DNA of 64,000 bases from Swingsia samuiensis (GTDB lineage Bacteria; Pseudomonadota; Alphaproteobacteria; Acetobacterales; Acetobacteraceae): assembly GCF_006542355.1 (NCBI RefSeq), contig NZ_CP038141.1, positions 1,119,501 to 1,183,500 on the forward strand, read 5' to 3'. The notes beneath the pieces are model-generated. The model worked only from the letters and a program-made list of their open reading frames with translations. It searched no databases and was not told the origin of the DNA. Both the position numbers and the translations under genes were made by a program. Every line of letters begins with the position of its first letter. Within the stretch, counting starts at the first letter, position 1. Shown in pieces: positions 43,441 through 54,530 of this stretch.

Positions 43441-44868
43441 ATGACTGAGCAAGTCAACGCTGAAAAGGCTTTGTCACAACAGAATGAAGACGAAACATCA
43501 GGGTTTGATGTTACTCGTTTTAAAATCATGGCTATAGGTTTGATTGCAGGCCTTGCAGGCTTGTTGTCTGGCCTAGACGTTGGTGTTGTGGCGGGGGCGT
43601 TAAAATTTATTGGCAAAGAATATCATGCATCAACTTTACAGCTGGGCTGGATTGTAAGTGCCATGATGGCAGGTGCATCTGTTGGTGCCCTAAGTGCTGG
43701 GTGGTTGTCTCATACCATTGGGCGTAAGCGCTCCCTGTTTTTAGGGGCTGCGGTATTTGCGATTGGGACGACAGGATGTGCTTTTGCTTGGTCTATCCCA
43801 TCTCTCATGTTTTTTAGACTTTTTATGGGGTTTGCGATTGGTTTGTCGGCTTTTACAGCTCCAATTTATTTGGCTGAAATTGCGACAGAAAATACGCGTG
43901 GCGCCATGGTCTCCATTTATCAGTTGATGGTGACGATAGGCATTTTTATCGCCTTTTTATCGGATACCTATTTTTCATATAGTGGCAATTGGAGGTGGAT
44001 GTTTGGCGTCGCTGCAATTCCAGCTGTTTTTTTCTTGATTGGCGTTGTTTTCGTGCCTTACAGCCCGCGTTGGCTGATTATGCAAGGACGACACAAAGAA
44101 GCACGTGAAATATTGGTTGACTTAAGAAACGACACCATGGAAGCAACGAAAGAAATTCGTGAAATCCGTAAACAGCTTGAAACCAAGCAAGAAGGGTGGA
44201 AGTTATTTAAGACCAATAATAATTTCCGTCGATCCGTTGCTTTGGGTATTATGCTGATGGTGATGCAGCAGCTCGCGGGTATTAATATTGTTATGTATTA
44301 TGCCCCCAAAATTTTAGAAACAGCACATTTTGATGCGCATGCCCAAATGTGGTGCACTGCGATTATTGGTATGGTGAATATGGTGGCAACGTTTGCTGCC
44401 TTGGGTCTTGTCGATCGTTTGGGGCGTAAGCCTATTTTATATGGTGGCTTTACGGTTATGGCCATTGCGATGGGTGTATTAGGTGCGCTTTTAAATACAG
44501 GGATGACGTCTCACACATCTCAATTATTGGCTGTTGGGATGCTTTTGATCTTTTGTGCAGGCTTTGCAATGTCAGCAGGTCCACTGATGTGGGTTCTGTG
44601 TTCTGAGATTCAGCCGGTTGAAGGCCGGGATTTTGGGATTGCGATTTCAACCTTTACAAACTGGATGACGAATTTGGTAATTGGTGTTGGCTTTTTGTCA
44701 GTTTTGCAGACGCTCGGGTCAGCAAAAACGTTTTGGCTTATCGCCGGCGTTAATGCTCTTTTCATTGTGTTGACGTTCTTGTTTATTCCAGAGACAAAGG
44801 GAATGTCTTTGACTGTGATTGAAGAGCGGCTCATGAAAGGCGTGAAGTTGCGTAATCTTGGTCGTTAA
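43441..44868 (+). CDS. Sugar porter MFS transporter (GalP/XylE-like)
   Basis: A 475-residue proton-linked sugar symporter with twelve helices. Diagnostic motifs are the helix 2-3 loop AGWLSHTIGRKRSLF, the helix 5 QLMVTIGIFIAFLSD, the PYSPRWL after helix 6, helix 7 MQQLAGINIVMYYAPKI for sugar binding, and PETKGMSL near the C-terminus. Hexose uptake is expected; exact specificity is not predictable. AAGAAGGA is upstream of the ATG but 12 bases away. A strong terminator follows. Confidence 0.92.
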   Translation: MTEQVNAEKALSQQNEDETSGFDVTRFKIMAIGLIAGLAGLLSGLDVGVVAGALKFIGKEYHASTLQLGWIVSAMMAGASVGALSAGWLSHTIGRKRSLFLGAAVFAIGTTGCAFAWSIPSLMFFRLFMGFAIGLSAFTAPIYLAEIATENTRGAMVSIYQLMVTIGIFIAFLSDTYFSYSGNWRWMFGVAAIPAVFFLIGVVFVPYSPRWLIMQGRHKEAREILVDLRNDTMEATKEIREIRKQLETKQEGWKLFKTNNNFRRSVALGIMLMVMQQLAGINIVMYYAPKILETAHFDAHAQMWCTAIIGMVNMVATFAALGLVDRLGRKPILYGGFTVMAIAMGVLGALLNTGMTSHTSQLLAVGMLLIFCAGFAMSAGPLMWVLCSEIQPVEGRDFGIAISTFTNWMTNLVIGVGFLSVLQTLGSAKTFWLIAGVNALFIVLTFLFIPETKGMSLTVIEERLMKGVKLRNLGR

Positions 44869-44898
44869 TTTTTCTTTTTAAATAGGTTAAACAAGATG

Positions 44899-44928
44899 GC
44901 GTCTGATCTTATGATCAGGCGCTTTTTT
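44899..44928. terminator. Terminator after the sugar symporter gene
   Basis: A ten-base stem (GCGTCTGATC with GATCAGGCGC, one G-U pair) and a four-base loop are followed by six T residues. It lies between convergent genes and is best oriented for the plus strand. Confidence 0.85.
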
Positions 44929-44941
44929 ATTTAAAAGTATT

Positions 44942-45637
44942 TTAGGATTGAAAGCCTAGTTTAACGAAGGCTGGAAGCATATTGGGCGCTGGAGGCGCAA
45001 GCGCGGTAAGTGTTTCGGTATCAAGCGATATTTCTAGCTGCCGTGCGAGAAGGTGTAACCCAGTGGAATGTCTGTCCCCATAAACTGGGTCCCCTAAAAT
45101 AGGCGTACCAAGTGCTGCGCAATGGGCACGGGCTTGATGAGTTCTGCCTGTTAAGAGCGTAAGCTCTACCCAACTAAGGTTGTTTTGAGTGTGAATAACG
45201 CGCCACTTGCTATGGGCTGGATCACCCTTGGGATGAGGGATCATTTTCCAACCTTTAGGGGTGGATTGCCTGAGGAGCGGAAGTGTTATTTCACCAGACG
45301 TTTGTGGCAGCATTCCAGAAAGAATAGCCCAATAACGCTTCGTTACTTTTCGTTTTTGAAAGGCTGTTTGCGCATCTATCAGTGCTGTCTTTCGACGCGC
45401 TATCAGGAGGCATCCAGCTGTGTCGGTATCAAGCCTATGGGCGAGCCAAGGCCCCCCTCGTGTATGAGTAATGAGACGACTTTCAACAGAATCCTGAGTG
45501 GATGGGCCCGGGTGAACCGCAAGACCAGGAGGTTTGTTAATGATTAGAAATCGTGGTGTTGTAACAAGAAGTGGAAGTTCCTGCCCCGATTTAAAGATAC
45601 GTTGAGGGGCAGGAGAACCATTCCTATTCGTCGTCAT
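44942..45637 (-). CDS. RluA family pseudouridine synthase
   Basis: A 231-residue RNA pseudouridine synthase without an S4 domain. The catalytic Asp lies in [13 protein letters not shown], with [12 protein letters not shown] upstream and [21 protein letters not shown] downstream. The family target may be tRNA (TruC-like) or 23S rRNA. The ATG at 45637 is inside the end of ftsK (14-base overlap), so the two are translationally linked; an open frame continues to 45694 but the extra residues are shadow sequence of ftsK. Confidence 0.88.
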   Translation of the reverse strand: MTTNRNGSPAPQRIFKSGQELPLLVTTPRFLIINKPPGLAVHPGPSTQDSVESRLITHTRGGPWLAHRLDTDTAGCLLIARRKTALIDAQTAFQKRKVTKRYWAILSGMLPQTSGEITLPLLRQSTPKGWKMIPHPKGDPAHSKWRVIHTQNNLSWVELTLLTGRTHQARAHCAALGTPILGDPVYGDRHSTGLHLLARQLEISLDTETLTALAPPAPNMLPAFVKLGFQS

Positions 45638-48353
45638 AAGAAGAGGGGCGACGCATGAGTATTTCACGTTTACCAACATGATTTGCTGGTCCAATAATGC
45701 GCTCTTTCTCCATTTGGTCGATCAGCTTGGCAGCACGATTATAGCCAATTGAAAGATGGCGTTGAATAAAGCTGGTTGAGGCACGTCCTTCTGTCATGAC
45801 AATCTCAACGGCCTTGTCATAGAGGTTATTTTCATTATCTCCACTGCTGTTCCCACCGTAGCTGCTACTGGAGGATGCTTTTTCTTCGTCGTCGTCAGCG
45901 GTAACGTCATCATTATAAATAGGGTCACCTTTAGAGCGCAGATCTGCCACGACAGCTTCGACCTCTTCATCAGCAACAAAAGGACCGTGAACACGGGTAA
46001 TACGTCCGCCACCTTGCATGAACAACATATCGCCCTGTCCAAGAAGTTGCTCTGCTCCCTGTTCTTGTAAGATCGTACGGCTGTCAAACTTACTAATGAC
46101 TTGGAAAGAAATACGGGTAGGGAAATTTGCCTTAATGGTACCCGTGATCACATCAACGGATGGACGCTGGGTCGCCATAATAACGTGGATTCCTGCTGCA
46201 CGGGCTTTTTGTGCTAATCTCTGAACAGCTGTTTCAATTTCCTTACCTGCGACCATCATAAGATCAGCCATTTCGTCAATGACAACGACAATGTAAGGTA
46301 ACGTTTCTAGAGGAACTTGCTGCTCATCGAAGGTAGGTTTGCCTGTTTCAGGGTCAAAACCTGTCTGCACGCGTTTGGTGACCATCTCACCAGATGCTCG
46401 AAGTTGTTTTACACGCTCGTTATAGCCGTTGATATTACGGACTTGCAGTTGTGCCATGAGCCGATATCGACGATCCATTTCCTGAACCGTCCATTTAAGT
46501 GCACTGACTGCCTTGCTCGGTTCCGTAACAACGGGTGTTAGCAGGTGCGGGATGCCATCATAAATTGAAAGTTCCAGAATTTTAGGATCAATCATGATTA
46601 AACGACACTCTTCCGGGCTTAAGCGGTAGAGGAGGGATAAAATCATGGCATTAACGCCCACAGATTTACCCGAGCCAGTGGTTCCCGCAACGAGAAGATG
46701 AGGCATCTTGGCAAGGTCTGTATAGACAGGGGTGCCAGAAATATCTTTCCCTAAAGCAATTTGTAGACGGCCCGTACCGGAGACCCATTCTGGAGAACGT
46801 AGAAGTTCTGAGAAGTAAACGGTTTCTCGTTTTGCATTGGGGACTTCAATACCAATGACATTGCGGCCTGGAACGGTAGCAATTCGAACGCTTAAAACGG
46901 ATAGGGAGCGTGCAATATCATCGGAAAGACCAATAATCCGCGAAGAGCGAATTCCTGGAGCGGGTTCAAGCTCATAGAGTGTAACAACTGGGCCTGCATG
47001 AATATCCCCAATAGTTCCTTGCACTCCGTAGTCAGACAAGACCGTCTCCAAAAGTCTGGCTTTTGATTGGAGAGTTTCTTGTGAAGGCCCTGTCGAGGCA
47101 TGTGGTGGCGGAGGGTTAAGGAGAGAAAGAGAGGGCAAATTCCAGCCAGCAGGTGCAGGGGGCTGTGGTTTGGGAGCCGGCCTTACCTCTTGTTGAGGAG
47201 TTGAAGGCGTTTTTAGCATACCAAAGAGACCACGTTTTTGTGGCTCTGAAGGAGGAGCGGCTAGGCTATTGGTTGGAATGACGTCATCAATATCATCTTC
47301 AATCGGTGTTTGATGTTGTGCTGCCTCTTCACGTTGGCGAGAAATCTGAGCGAGTTTTTCAGCGTAACGATTGGAAGGGGCCTCTTGCTCAGGATAATTA
47401 CTATCATCATGTGCAGGGAGAGTCTCTTTAATCGGCTGAGGCGCTGGGTGCTCGTAAAGGTCTTCAGATGTTTCAACAGGCGGTTGCATCCATCCTGTAT
47501 TTTGAGGAATAAAAGGTGCTGGTTGAGTGCGCGGATCACTTTTTCCGAAGTTGCGCCGTAGAAAACTAAGAGGAGTTGCATACGGTGCAGGAGCCGTGTT
47601 GAGCGATCCGGGATGAAATTCATAATCACGATGGTCAGGAGCAGGCCGATCGGACGTTTGAGGGCCATTTAAACGTCTGATTAAAAGAATGGGCTGACGA
47701 CCAAGGATCAGGAAACCTTGGCCAATAGCGCGCCATTCACGCCATTGAAGTCCCATGGCTAAAGGCATTAAAATACCCATTAACAAAAGGACAAGTAAGA
47801 CGGCTAAAGTGCTTCCAGCAGCTCCTGCCTCGGCATTTGCTGCATCTAAAAGGCGTTGTGCACAATTACGCCCCAGTTGCCCCCCTAGGCCACTGGCCGT
47901 AGGCCATGAGACTTGAAGCCCGGGAATAAGAAGTTCCAAAGTGCCAATAAATGTAGCGCCAGCGGGAAGAACAGCCAGTGCCGCTAGAATGCGGATAATG
48001 GGAGAAGTCATTCCATGGTAACGAACCATTCTCCAAGCCCATGCGAGCAAAACAGCAATCGGAAGACCACTTCCCAAGCCAAGCCACTGAACCAGAGCAT
48101 CAGAAATTGTGGCGCCAGTCCGCCCCAGTAGATTAGTGGGTTGTGTTCCGGTGGCCGTGTTGAACGAAGGATCGTGTGGGTTAAAGCTCCATAAGGCGAT
48201 TCCGATTGCAACGGCTGCAAGAAGAAAAGCGAGACCCAGCAATTCCATCAGACGTGCATGGAAGGCACTTTTGAGTTTAGGGCTTATATGCTGGGCGTGT
48301 GCCTCACGGACAATGTTGCGCACTGTACTGGTCGATCGGCTAAACACGGCCAA
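45624..48353 (-). CDS. ftsK: DNA translocase FtsK
   Basis: A 909-residue divisome protein. The N-terminal third has four or five membrane helices (about residues 36-230), then a Pro/Gln-rich linker to about residue 420, then the RecA-like motor with Walker [15 protein letters not shown] and Walker [14 protein letters not shown], and finally the gamma winged helix ([20 protein letters not shown]) that recognises polar KOPS sequences. It pumps DNA and activates XerCD at dif during division. Confidence 0.95.
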   Translation of the reverse strand: MAVFSRSTSTVRNIVREAHAQHISPKLKSAFHARLMELLGLAFLLAAVAIGIALWSFNPHDPSFNTATGTQPTNLLGRTGATISDALVQWLGLGSGLPIAVLLAWAWRMVRYHGMTSPIIRILAALAVLPAGATFIGTLELLIPGLQVSWPTASGLGGQLGRNCAQRLLDAANAEAGAAGSTLAVLLVLLLMGILMPLAMGLQWREWRAIGQGFLILGRQPILLIRRLNGPQTSDRPAPDHRDYEFHPGSLNTAPAPYATPLSFLRRNFGKSDPRTQPAPFIPQNTGWMQPPVETSEDLYEHPAPQPIKETLPAHDDSNYPEQEAPSNRYAEKLAQISRQREEAAQHQTPIEDDIDDVIPTNSLAAPPSEPQKRGLFGMLKTPSTPQQEVRPAPKPQPPAPAGWNLPSLSLLNPPPPHASTGPSQETLQSKARLLETVLSDYGVQGTIGDIHAGPVVTLYELEPAPGIRSSRIIGLSDDIARSLSVLSVRIATVPGRNVIGIEVPNAKRETVYFSELLRSPEWVSGTGRLQIALGKDISGTPVYTDLAKMPHLLVAGTTGSGKSVGVNAMILSLLYRLSPEECRLIMIDPKILELSIYDGIPHLLTPVVTEPSKAVSALKWTVQEMDRRYRLMAQLQVRNINGYNERVKQLRASGEMVTKRVQTGFDPETGKPTFDEQQVPLETLPYIVVVIDEMADLMMVAGKEIETAVQRLAQKARAAGIHVIMATQRPSVDVITGTIKANFPTRISFQVISKFDSRTILQEQGAEQLLGQGDMLFMQGGGRITRVHGPFVADEEVEAVVADLRSKGDPIYNDDVTADDDEEKASSSSSYGGNSSGDNENNLYDKAVEIVMTEGRASTSFIQRHLSIGYNRAAKLIDQMEKERIIGPANHVGKREILMRRPSSYDDE

Positions 48354-48437
48354 AATTTACCACCTTGTTAGTTTCGGATTACAGATTATGAATATCAGTG
48401 AAATAAACTGAATATCTGGTTAAATATAGCAGAAAAA

Positions 48438-49037
48438 TTATGGAAGGGTGGAGAGGTATTTCCAAATAGTCACTTTTGCGGCCCCAAATTTACGGATTGA
48501 TAAAGGTTCCAACTCTGTGCCGGGTGGAACGTTGCGCGTGTGCGGAAAAAAAGGTTTAAAATCTTCCGTTGCACCCGTTTCGGCGACAATGAGTGCATTT
48601 TCTGCGATCCACCCTGAACGGGATAATGCCGTCAAACCAGATTCGACCAATCCTTTACCATAAGGGGGGTCAAGGAAAATGAGGTTGTGCGCTTCTGACG
48701 CTTTGGGTGGGTGGGTAACGCTACAACTTAAAACACGAGAATGCTCACGTGCGTGGCATGTGTCGAGGTTCTGTCGCAGCGCCTGAAGAGCACTTCGGTC
48801 CCGTTCAATAAATGAAACACGTTGAGCGCCACGCGATAAAGCTTCTAAGCCCATTGCGCCTGTCCCAGCAAAAGCATCCAAAACAACCGCATTTTCTAAG
48901 AACTCTCGTCCATACCACGGTGCATGTGCAAGCATATCAAAAATGGCTTGTCGTGTTCGGTCAGAGGTTGGGCGTGTCCGGCCTCCTTGAGGAGCTATGA
49001 GAGTGCGGCCTTTATATTCTCCCCCGACAATACGCAT
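48438..49037 (-). CDS. rsmD: 16S rRNA (guanine966-N2)-methyltransferase
   Basis: A 199-residue SAM-dependent enzyme. It starts MRIVGGEYKGRTL, has the RPTSDRTRQAIFDML signature, the SAM loop LDAFAGTGAMGLEALSRGA and the catalytic NPPY-type FLDPPYGKG. The gene begins three bases after the pseudouridine synthase gene stop, so they share an operon. Confidence 0.93.
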   Translation of the reverse strand: MRIVGGEYKGRTLIAPQGGRTRPTSDRTRQAIFDMLAHAPWYGREFLENAVVLDAFAGTGAMGLEALSRGAQRVSFIERDRSALQALRQNLDTCHAREHSRVLSCSVTHPPKASEAHNLIFLDPPYGKGLVESGLTALSRSGWIAENALIVAETGATEDFKPFFPHTRNVPPGTELEPLSIRKFGAAKVTIWKYLSTLP

Positions 49038-49039
49038 TT

Positions 49040-49816
49040 TTAACGAGCCTTGTTTTTGGATTGCGTTGGAAAATCGGGGATTTGTTCACGGAGGATTTTT
49101 CCATTCACTTCCTCAATTTCTCTTGCTTTTAAGGACCCAAGCTGAAAAGGGCCGTATGATAAGCGGATAAGGCGGCTTACATGAAGGTTAAGCCCCCGCA
49201 TGACTTTACGGATTTCACGGTTTTTGCCTTCTTTGAGGCTGACCGTTAGCCACGAATTATCGCCTTTTGTAGAGTCGAGCGCTGCTTCGATTGAACCATA
49301 GCGAACGCCTTCATACTCAAAGCCATCAATGAGAGAGGCAAGACGTTTTTCGTCAACAACACCAAAAACTCGTACTCGATAACGCCGGATCCATGCATTG
49401 CTAGGGAGCTCGAGGCGCCGAGCCAACTCTCCATCATTTGTAAGGAGGAGAAGCCCTTCGGAATTAATATCCAATCGTCCAACGCTGATGACGCGGGGCA
49501 TTCCTTCAGGAAGAGATTCGAAAACAGTTTGCCTGCCTTGTGGGTCTTTGTGGGTGGTGAGTAGGCCATCGGGTTTATGATAGCGCCACACGCGTGTTCG
49601 ATCTGGGTTTTCGATAAGTTTTCCATCGACTTGGATCATATCGCCAGATTGAACAAATGTTGCAGGGTGGGTCACGGGATGGCCGCCGAGTTTGATTCGC
49701 CCCTCTTCGATCATGCGTTCAATGTCACGGCGGCTAGCAACGCCTGCACGTGCAAGAAATTTGGCGATGCGCTCGCCTTTGGGTTCATCAGAGTTGGATG
49801 TGGAGTGTGTGGTCAT
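49040..49816 (-). CDS. RsuA/RluB family pseudouridine synthase
   Basis: A 258-residue enzyme with an N-terminal S4 RNA-binding domain (RIAKFLARAGVASRRDIERM) and a catalytic domain with VGRLDINSEGLLLLTNDG containing the catalytic Asp. It resembles RluB, which modifies U2605 of 23S rRNA; RsuA or RluE specificity cannot be excluded. It overlaps the upstream amidotransferase gene by four bases and precedes rsmD, giving an rRNA-modification operon. Confidence 0.9.
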   Translation of the reverse strand: MTTHSTSNSDEPKGERIAKFLARAGVASRRDIERMIEEGRIKLGGHPVTHPATFVQSGDMIQVDGKLIENPDRTRVWRYHKPDGLLTTHKDPQGRQTVFESLPEGMPRVISVGRLDINSEGLLLLTNDGELARRLELPSNAWIRRYRVRVFGVVDEKRLASLIDGFEYEGVRYGSIEAALDSTKGDNSWLTVSLKEGKNREIRKVMRGLNLHVSRLIRLSYGPFQLGSLKAREIEEVNGKILREQIPDFPTQSKNKAR

Positions 49817-50523
49817 GGGGCAGCTGCTTCTATCAGGGCCGTGTATAAACGACGGTCCCCGGGATCAAGGGTAAATTCAGGGTGCCACTGAACACCAATG
49901 GCAAAACGTTTTTCGATAAGCTCAATTGCTTCAATAGTCCCATCAGGTGCAAGGGCTGAAATACGGGCTGAACCAGAATTTTTTACAGCCTGATGATGAG
50001 ATGAGTTTACACTCATTTGTGAGGATTGCACAATTTTAGATAAATATGTGTTGGGAAGAACAGAAATGGGGTGCCCCACTTCATGGCGGGGGTTAGGTTG
50101 TTCATGCCCAAGGGCAGGGTCAAGATGTTGGATGAGGGAGCCTCCAGCTTCAACGGCAAGAAGTTGCATTCCCCCGCAGATTCCTAAAATGGGAATGTCT
50201 TTGTGCAAGGCATGTTGCAACAGAGCGCGTTCAGCGGTTGTTCGTTTGGGAAAAGGTTTTGTTCGTGGATGGGGTGCTTCATTATAAAGCTGAGGGTCCA
50301 CATCAAAATCGCCGCCAGTAATAATAAGCCCATCTAAATGTTGTATAATATGATTTATGTTTTTCGTGTCATATCCAAGGCAAACGGGAATGCCGCCTGC
50401 TTCAGAAACGGCTGTGAGGTAATTTTCACGTAAAGCATGATAAGGATAACGAGAGAATTTTCCTTCTCCTCCAGAATCCAGATCAAGGGTAAGGCCAATC
50501 AGGGGCGGACGTATAGCAGACAT
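49813..50523 (-). CDS. Class I glutamine amidotransferase-like (peptidase C26, PuuD-like)
   Basis: A 236-residue protein with the catalytic Cys in ILGICGGMQLLA and His/Glu in GVQWHPEFTL. It matches gamma-glutamyl-GABA hydrolase (PuuD) of putrescine degradation, although no other putrescine genes are nearby. ATG 50523 (MSAIRPPLIGL) is preferred; ATG 50535 and an ORF start at 50595 exist but would run into the divergent tadA gene. Confidence 0.85.
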   Translation of the reverse strand: MSAIRPPLIGLTLDLDSGGEGKFSRYPYHALRENYLTAVSEAGGIPVCLGYDTKNINHIIQHLDGLIITGGDFDVDPQLYNEAPHPRTKPFPKRTTAERALLQHALHKDIPILGICGGMQLLAVEAGGSLIQHLDPALGHEQPNPRHEVGHPISVLPNTYLSKIVQSSQMSVNSSHHQAVKNSGSARISALAPDGTIEAIELIEKRFAIGVQWHPEFTLDPGDRRLYTALIEAAAP

Positions 50524-50541
50524 GCATCTTATCATCGCATT

Positions 50542-51000
50542 ATGATCAAGTTTGATACAAGCCACGCTATGGAAAAAGCTTTTAAAGCCGCTCAAGAAGC
50601 CGCGTTAAAAGGTGAGGTGCCTGTTGGCGCTGTCGTGTTGTCTCCTGACGGAGAGACGCTTTCGATTGCACATAACCGCGTGGAAGAGACGTATGATGCA
50701 TCAGCGCATGCGGAGTTGCTTGCGATGCGTTTAGCGGCGCAGAAGGTAGGTTCTCCGCGATTAGTGGGATGTACAGTGGTCGTGACGTTAGAGCCCTGTG
50801 CTATGTGCGCTGCTGCTATTTCTCATTTTCGGTGTGAGCGATTGGTTTTTGGAGCTTATGACCCAAAAGGGGGAGGGGTTGAGCATGGGGCACGGGTGTT
50901 TGAGAAGAGGAGCTGCTTTCATAAACCAGAAATAATTGGTGGAGTGAGAGGAAGAGAAATATCGCAGTTACTCAAGGGTTTTTTCCAACAATTGAGATAA
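50542..51000 (+). CDS. tadA: tRNA-specific adenosine deaminase
   Basis: A 152-residue zinc deaminase converting A34 to inosine in tRNA-Arg(ACG). The active-site His and Glu are in SAHAELLAMR, the zinc cysteines in LEPCAMCAAAI. ATG 50542 is used; ATG 50569 (MEKAFKAAQ) is a fair alternative. The intergenic space to the divergent amidotransferase gene is under 20 bases, so the promoters must overlap coding sequence. Confidence 0.92.
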   Translation: MIKFDTSHAMEKAFKAAQEAALKGEVPVGAVVLSPDGETLSIAHNRVEETYDASAHAELLAMRLAAQKVGSPRLVGCTVVVTLEPCAMCAAAISHFRCERLVFGAYDPKGGGVEHGARVFEKRSCFHKPEIIGGVRGREISQLLKGFFQQLR

Positions 51001-51121
51001 AAACACGATAAGAATATCTCATCTTACGAATGTTTCACCTTCTCGTCAGATTGTAGAATGAAAGCATAGTTCATACTGCAAAAATTACGTAGAATCTGTT
51101 TCCTTATTATGTGGGACTTAT

Positions 51122-52651
51122 ATGACTTCACGCTTTCGTTCTGTGCTCGTTGCTTTTACGGCTGCGACAGCTCTTGCTACCGCTCCTATTGCTTGGGCAG
51201 ATAATGGAGCCATTAAACCACAGACTAATGTTCAGGCTCTTCCAAATTTTGTAAATCTTGTGAAGCAGGTGAAGCCAGCTGTCGTTTCTATTACAGCGCA
51301 TATAAAAGCTGATGTTGCTGAACAAGAGGAAGGTGGCCCAGAGGGAGGTGAAGGGGCGCAAGGGATGCCGTTTCCTTTCCCATTCCCGTTTCAAATGATG
51401 CCACAACAACCCGCTAACCGGACGGTGGAAGCCCGTGGGTCAGGGTTTATAATTTCGTCGGATGGTTACGTTGTAACCAACAACCATGTTGTAAATGGTG
51501 CGACAAAAGTTACCGTTACGTTGGATGATGGCACACGCTTGCCTGCCAAAGTTATAGGAAAAGACTCCAAGACAGATGTGGCTTTACTGAAGGTTAAACC
51601 GACGGGAAAGCTGCCTTTTATTGAGTTAGGTGATTCGGATGAGGTTCAGCCGGGTGAATGGGTGATCGCTGTTGGGAATCCGTATGGCCTTGGAGGAACG
51701 GTAACGGCCGGGATTGTGTCTGCTCTTGGACGTGATCTGCATTCTGGTGCGTATAACGACTTTATCCAAATTGATGCGCCAATTAATCATGGTAATTCTG
51801 GTGGACCGCTCTTTACGCAAGATGGAAAAGTTGTCGGCATTAATTCTATGATTTTCTCTCCTAATGGAGGGGGGTCAATTGGAATTGGTTTTGCCATTCC
51901 TTCGAATACAGTACGCTCTGTCGTAACCCAGTTGGAAAAAACAGGTCATGTAACGCGTGGCTATCTGGGGATTGAGGGGCAAGATATTTCATCAACGATG
52001 GCCCAAGCGCTGAACTTAAAATCTGCTGAGCCTGGAAGCCCTCCTCACGGAACGCTTGTTGCGTCAGTGGCTAAGAGTAGTCCAGCAGAAAAGGCTGGTA
52101 TTAAGAGCGGGGATGTTATCCTAAAGTTAAATGGGCAACCGATTAAGAACGCTCATGATTTGGCCGTTAAGGTTGTGATGATTGCTCCGGGCGCTCAAGC
52201 AAAACTTGGTATTTTGCGGGATAGCCAGCCTTTGGATGTTCCGTTTGTTGTTGGGAACTTATCCAGTCAAGATCATGGGCATAATAAAGATGGTGGTGAA
52301 ACGCCTCAGTCCTCTGGTCCTGGGAAATTAGGTGTCTCTCTTGCTTCTTTAACCCCGCGAGCACGTCAAGAACTAGGATTGGATGATACGGTACAAGGTG
52401 CCGTGGTGGCGGATGTTGCTCAAGGGTCTCCAGCTGATCAGGCTGGTATTCGTCCAGGCGATATTATTGTTGCAGTGAGTAACCACATGACCACAACACC
52501 GAAAGCGGTTGTTGCGCAAGTGAAGGATGCTCTGTCACGTAAACAGCCGCCTTTGCTGAGAATATTGAGGGATGGTCAACAGCTTTTTGTTGCGGTGTCC
52601 CCTAATGGGACGGATGATGACAATTCTGGTGATGAAGATGATATGCCTTAA
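51122..52651 (+). CDS. Do-family periplasmic serine endoprotease (DegP/MucD)
   Basis: A 509-residue protease with a signal peptide (ending APIAWA-DN) and two PDZ domains (from about residues 280 and 395). The triad is His in VTNNHVVNG, Asp in SKTDVALLKV and Ser in NHGNSGGPLF. A short Glu/Gly/Pro-rich and Phe-Pro-rich loop (residues 65-95) is in the position of the DegP LA loop. It degrades or refolds misfolded envelope proteins; it is the second such protease in the window. Confidence 0.93.
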   Translation: MTSRFRSVLVAFTAATALATAPIAWADNGAIKPQTNVQALPNFVNLVKQVKPAVVSITAHIKADVAEQEEGGPEGGEGAQGMPFPFPFPFQMMPQQPANRTVEARGSGFIISSDGYVVTNNHVVNGATKVTVTLDDGTRLPAKVIGKDSKTDVALLKVKPTGKLPFIELGDSDEVQPGEWVIAVGNPYGLGGTVTAGIVSALGRDLHSGAYNDFIQIDAPINHGNSGGPLFTQDGKVVGINSMIFSPNGGGSIGIGFAIPSNTVRSVVTQLEKTGHVTRGYLGIEGQDISSTMAQALNLKSAEPGSPPHGTLVASVAKSSPAEKAGIKSGDVILKLNGQPIKNAHDLAVKVVMIAPGAQAKLGILRDSQPLDVPFVVGNLSSQDHGHNKDGGETPQSSGPGKLGVSLASLTPRARQELGLDDTVQGAVVADVAQGSPADQAGIRPGDIIVAVSNHMTTTPKAVVAQVKDALSRKQPPLLRILRDGQQLFVAVSPNGTDDDNSGDEDDMP

Positions 52652-52680
52652 GAACTAAGTGTTTAGTATGACATATTGTA

Positions 52681-52708
52681 AGCGAGGGAACGTTTCCCTC
52701 GCTTTTTA
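52681..52708 (+). terminator. Terminator after the Do-family protease gene
   Basis: A ten-base perfect stem (AGCGAGGGAA with TTCCCTCGCT), a three-base loop and a run of five T residues. A textbook intrinsic terminator. Confidence 0.9.
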
Positions 52709-52829
52709 TTTATATGGGTAGAGAAAAAGTACAACTAGACAGGAAAGTGCAGATCCGCTCTTGTGTTCTGGTGAAAGGCAATCGTTTTACGGTGGCTTAT
52801 AGTACAATTGTATGAAGGATTTTGGATCA

Positions 52830-54476
52830 ATGGCTCATATCAGTCCACTTGCTGGAAAAACATTAGATCAGTCTCAATTGACCGATATTCCAGCTCTGGT
52901 TGCTGCCTATTATGATCGTAAACCAGATGTTTCCATAGGGACGCAGCGTGTTTCATTTGGCACATCTGGGCATAGAGGTTCTTCTTTACATACAAGTTTT
53001 AATGAAGGGCATATTCTTGCGATTTGTGAAGCGATTTGTCGCCATCGCAAGGCAGAAGGTATTGATGGGCCGTTATTTATGGGGATGGACACCCATGCTT
53101 TATCCGAGCCTGCTCAGAAATCGGCTATAGAAGTTTTTGCTGCACATGGCGTTGATGTGCGGATTGATGAACATGATGGTTATACGCCAACACCTGTTAT
53201 TTCACATGCTATTTTAACGTATAATAAAGGTCGTAAAACAGGTTTGGCAGATGGTGTGGTGATTACGCCTTCGCATAATCCGCCAACAGATGGTGGTTTT
53301 AAATATAACCCACCGAATGGTGGCCCAGCGGATACATCTGTTACAAAAAACATTCAGGATATGGCCAATTCATTTTTGGAAAATGGCCTGAAGGATGTGA
53401 AGCGCTTACCGTACGAAGAAGCAAAGAAAGCGCCGAACATCCATAAATATGATTTTGTAACACCCTACGTAAATGATCTTGAAAATGTGCTTGATATGCA
53501 AGCTATTCGGGATTCAGGAATTAAGATCGGAATTGATCCTTTAGGTGGAGCTGCGGTTCGGTATTGGCAGCCAATTATCGATCGTTATGGCTTGAATGCA
53601 ACGGTAGTGAGTGATGCTGTTGATCTGACTTTCTCGTTCATGACGGCTGATTGGGACGGGCAAATCCGGATGGACTGTTCATCCCCCTATGCCATGGCAA
53701 GATTGATTGAGATGGGCGGGCGGTTCGATGTTGCCTTTGCCAATGATACAGATGCTGATCGGCATGGAATTGTAGCCATGCCAGATGGCTTGATGAACCC
53801 TAATCATTTTCTTGCGGTTGCCGTATCTTATTTATTTCAAAACCGTCCCCAATGGAAAGATGGCCTTGGCATTGGCAAAACGTTGGTGAGTAGTAGTTTG
53901 ATTGACCGCGTTGCTAAAGAAATGGGTCGTAAACTCGTTGAAGTTCCTGTCGGTTTGAAATGGTTTGTTCCAGGGCTGATGGATGGTTCTTTGGGCTTTG
54001 GCGGAGAAGAAAGCGCTGGAGCGACGTTCTTAAGACGTGATGGCTCGGTCTGGACGACGGATAAAGATGGCATTGTTCTTGGCTTATTAGCTGCTGAAAT
54101 TACGGCCAAGACAGGAAAGAACCCAAGTGCGCATTATCATGAATTGATCGGGCGTTTAGGTACGCCATATTATGAACGTATTGATGCTGCGGCGAATGCA
54201 GAACAAAAAGCAAAGCTTTCTAAGCTTGCGCCAGAACAGTTCCCGCTGGATGTTTTGGCGGGTGAGCCTATTCTTGCCAAATTAACAAAAGCACCGGGGA
54301 ATGGAGCAGCCATCGGTGGTTTGAAGGTTGTGACAGAGAATGGATGGTTTGCAGCACGCCCATCCGGAACTGAAGATGTGTATAAAATTTATGCAGAAAG
54401 CTTCAAAGGCCCAGAGCATTTGAAAGCGATACAAAAAGAGGCTCAAGAAGCTATTTCTAAAGTTTTTGCATCTTAA
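52830..54476 (+). CDS. pgm: Phosphoglucomutase (alpha-D-glucose phosphate-specific)
   Basis: A 548-residue enzyme interconverting glucose 1- and 6-phosphate, feeding UDP-glucose and surface polysaccharide synthesis. The phosphoserine loop is [13 protein letters not shown], the metal loop [11 protein letters not shown], and the sugar-binding loop [10 protein letters not shown]; the phosphate-binding [12 protein letters not shown] closes the protein. It is collinear with E. coli Pgm. ATG 52830 has AAGGAT nine bases upstream and matches the family start; ATG 52812 lacks a ribosome-binding site. Confidence 0.95.
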   Translation: MAHISPLAGKTLDQSQLTDIPALVAAYYDRKPDVSIGTQRVSFGTSGHRGSSLHTSFNEGHILAICEAICRHRKAEGIDGPLFMGMDTHALSEPAQKSAIEVFAAHGVDVRIDEHDGYTPTPVISHAILTYNKGRKTGLADGVVITPSHNPPTDGGFKYNPPNGGPADTSVTKNIQDMANSFLENGLKDVKRLPYEEAKKAPNIHKYDFVTPYVNDLENVLDMQAIRDSGIKIGIDPLGGAAVRYWQPIIDRYGLNATVVSDAVDLTFSFMTADWDGQIRMDCSSPYAMARLIEMGGRFDVAFANDTDADRHGIVAMPDGLMNPNHFLAVAVSYLFQNRPQWKDGLGIGKTLVSSSLIDRVAKEMGRKLVEVPVGLKWFVPGLMDGSLGFGGEESAGATFLRRDGSVWTTDKDGIVLGLLAAEITAKTGKNPSAHYHELIGRLGTPYYERIDAAANAEQKAKLSKLAPEQFPLDVLAGEPILAKLTKAPGNGAAIGGLKVVTENGWFAARPSGTEDVYKIYAESFKGPEHLKAIQKEAQEAISKVFAS

Positions 54477-54491
54477 TTTTGTAGGATGTGA

Positions 54492-54525
54492 TTTCCCCCT
54501 GCTGAGAGAGCCTCGGCAGGGGAAA
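54492..54525. terminator. Shared terminator between pgm and the threonine aldolase gene
   Basis: A long stem (TTTCCCC, a bulged C, TGCTGAG pairing with CTCGGCAGGGGAAA, one G-U pair) with a five-base loop lies between two convergent genes. There is no strong T-tract, but the stem is very stable. Confidence 0.6.
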
Positions 54526-54530
54526 CGGAT

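Noticed and set aside
24008-52651. The two HtrA-type proteases considered as a recent duplication
   Set aside because: They share only the catalytic core; the first has one PDZ domain and a membrane anchor, the second two PDZ domains and a cleavable signal, so they are old paralogues.
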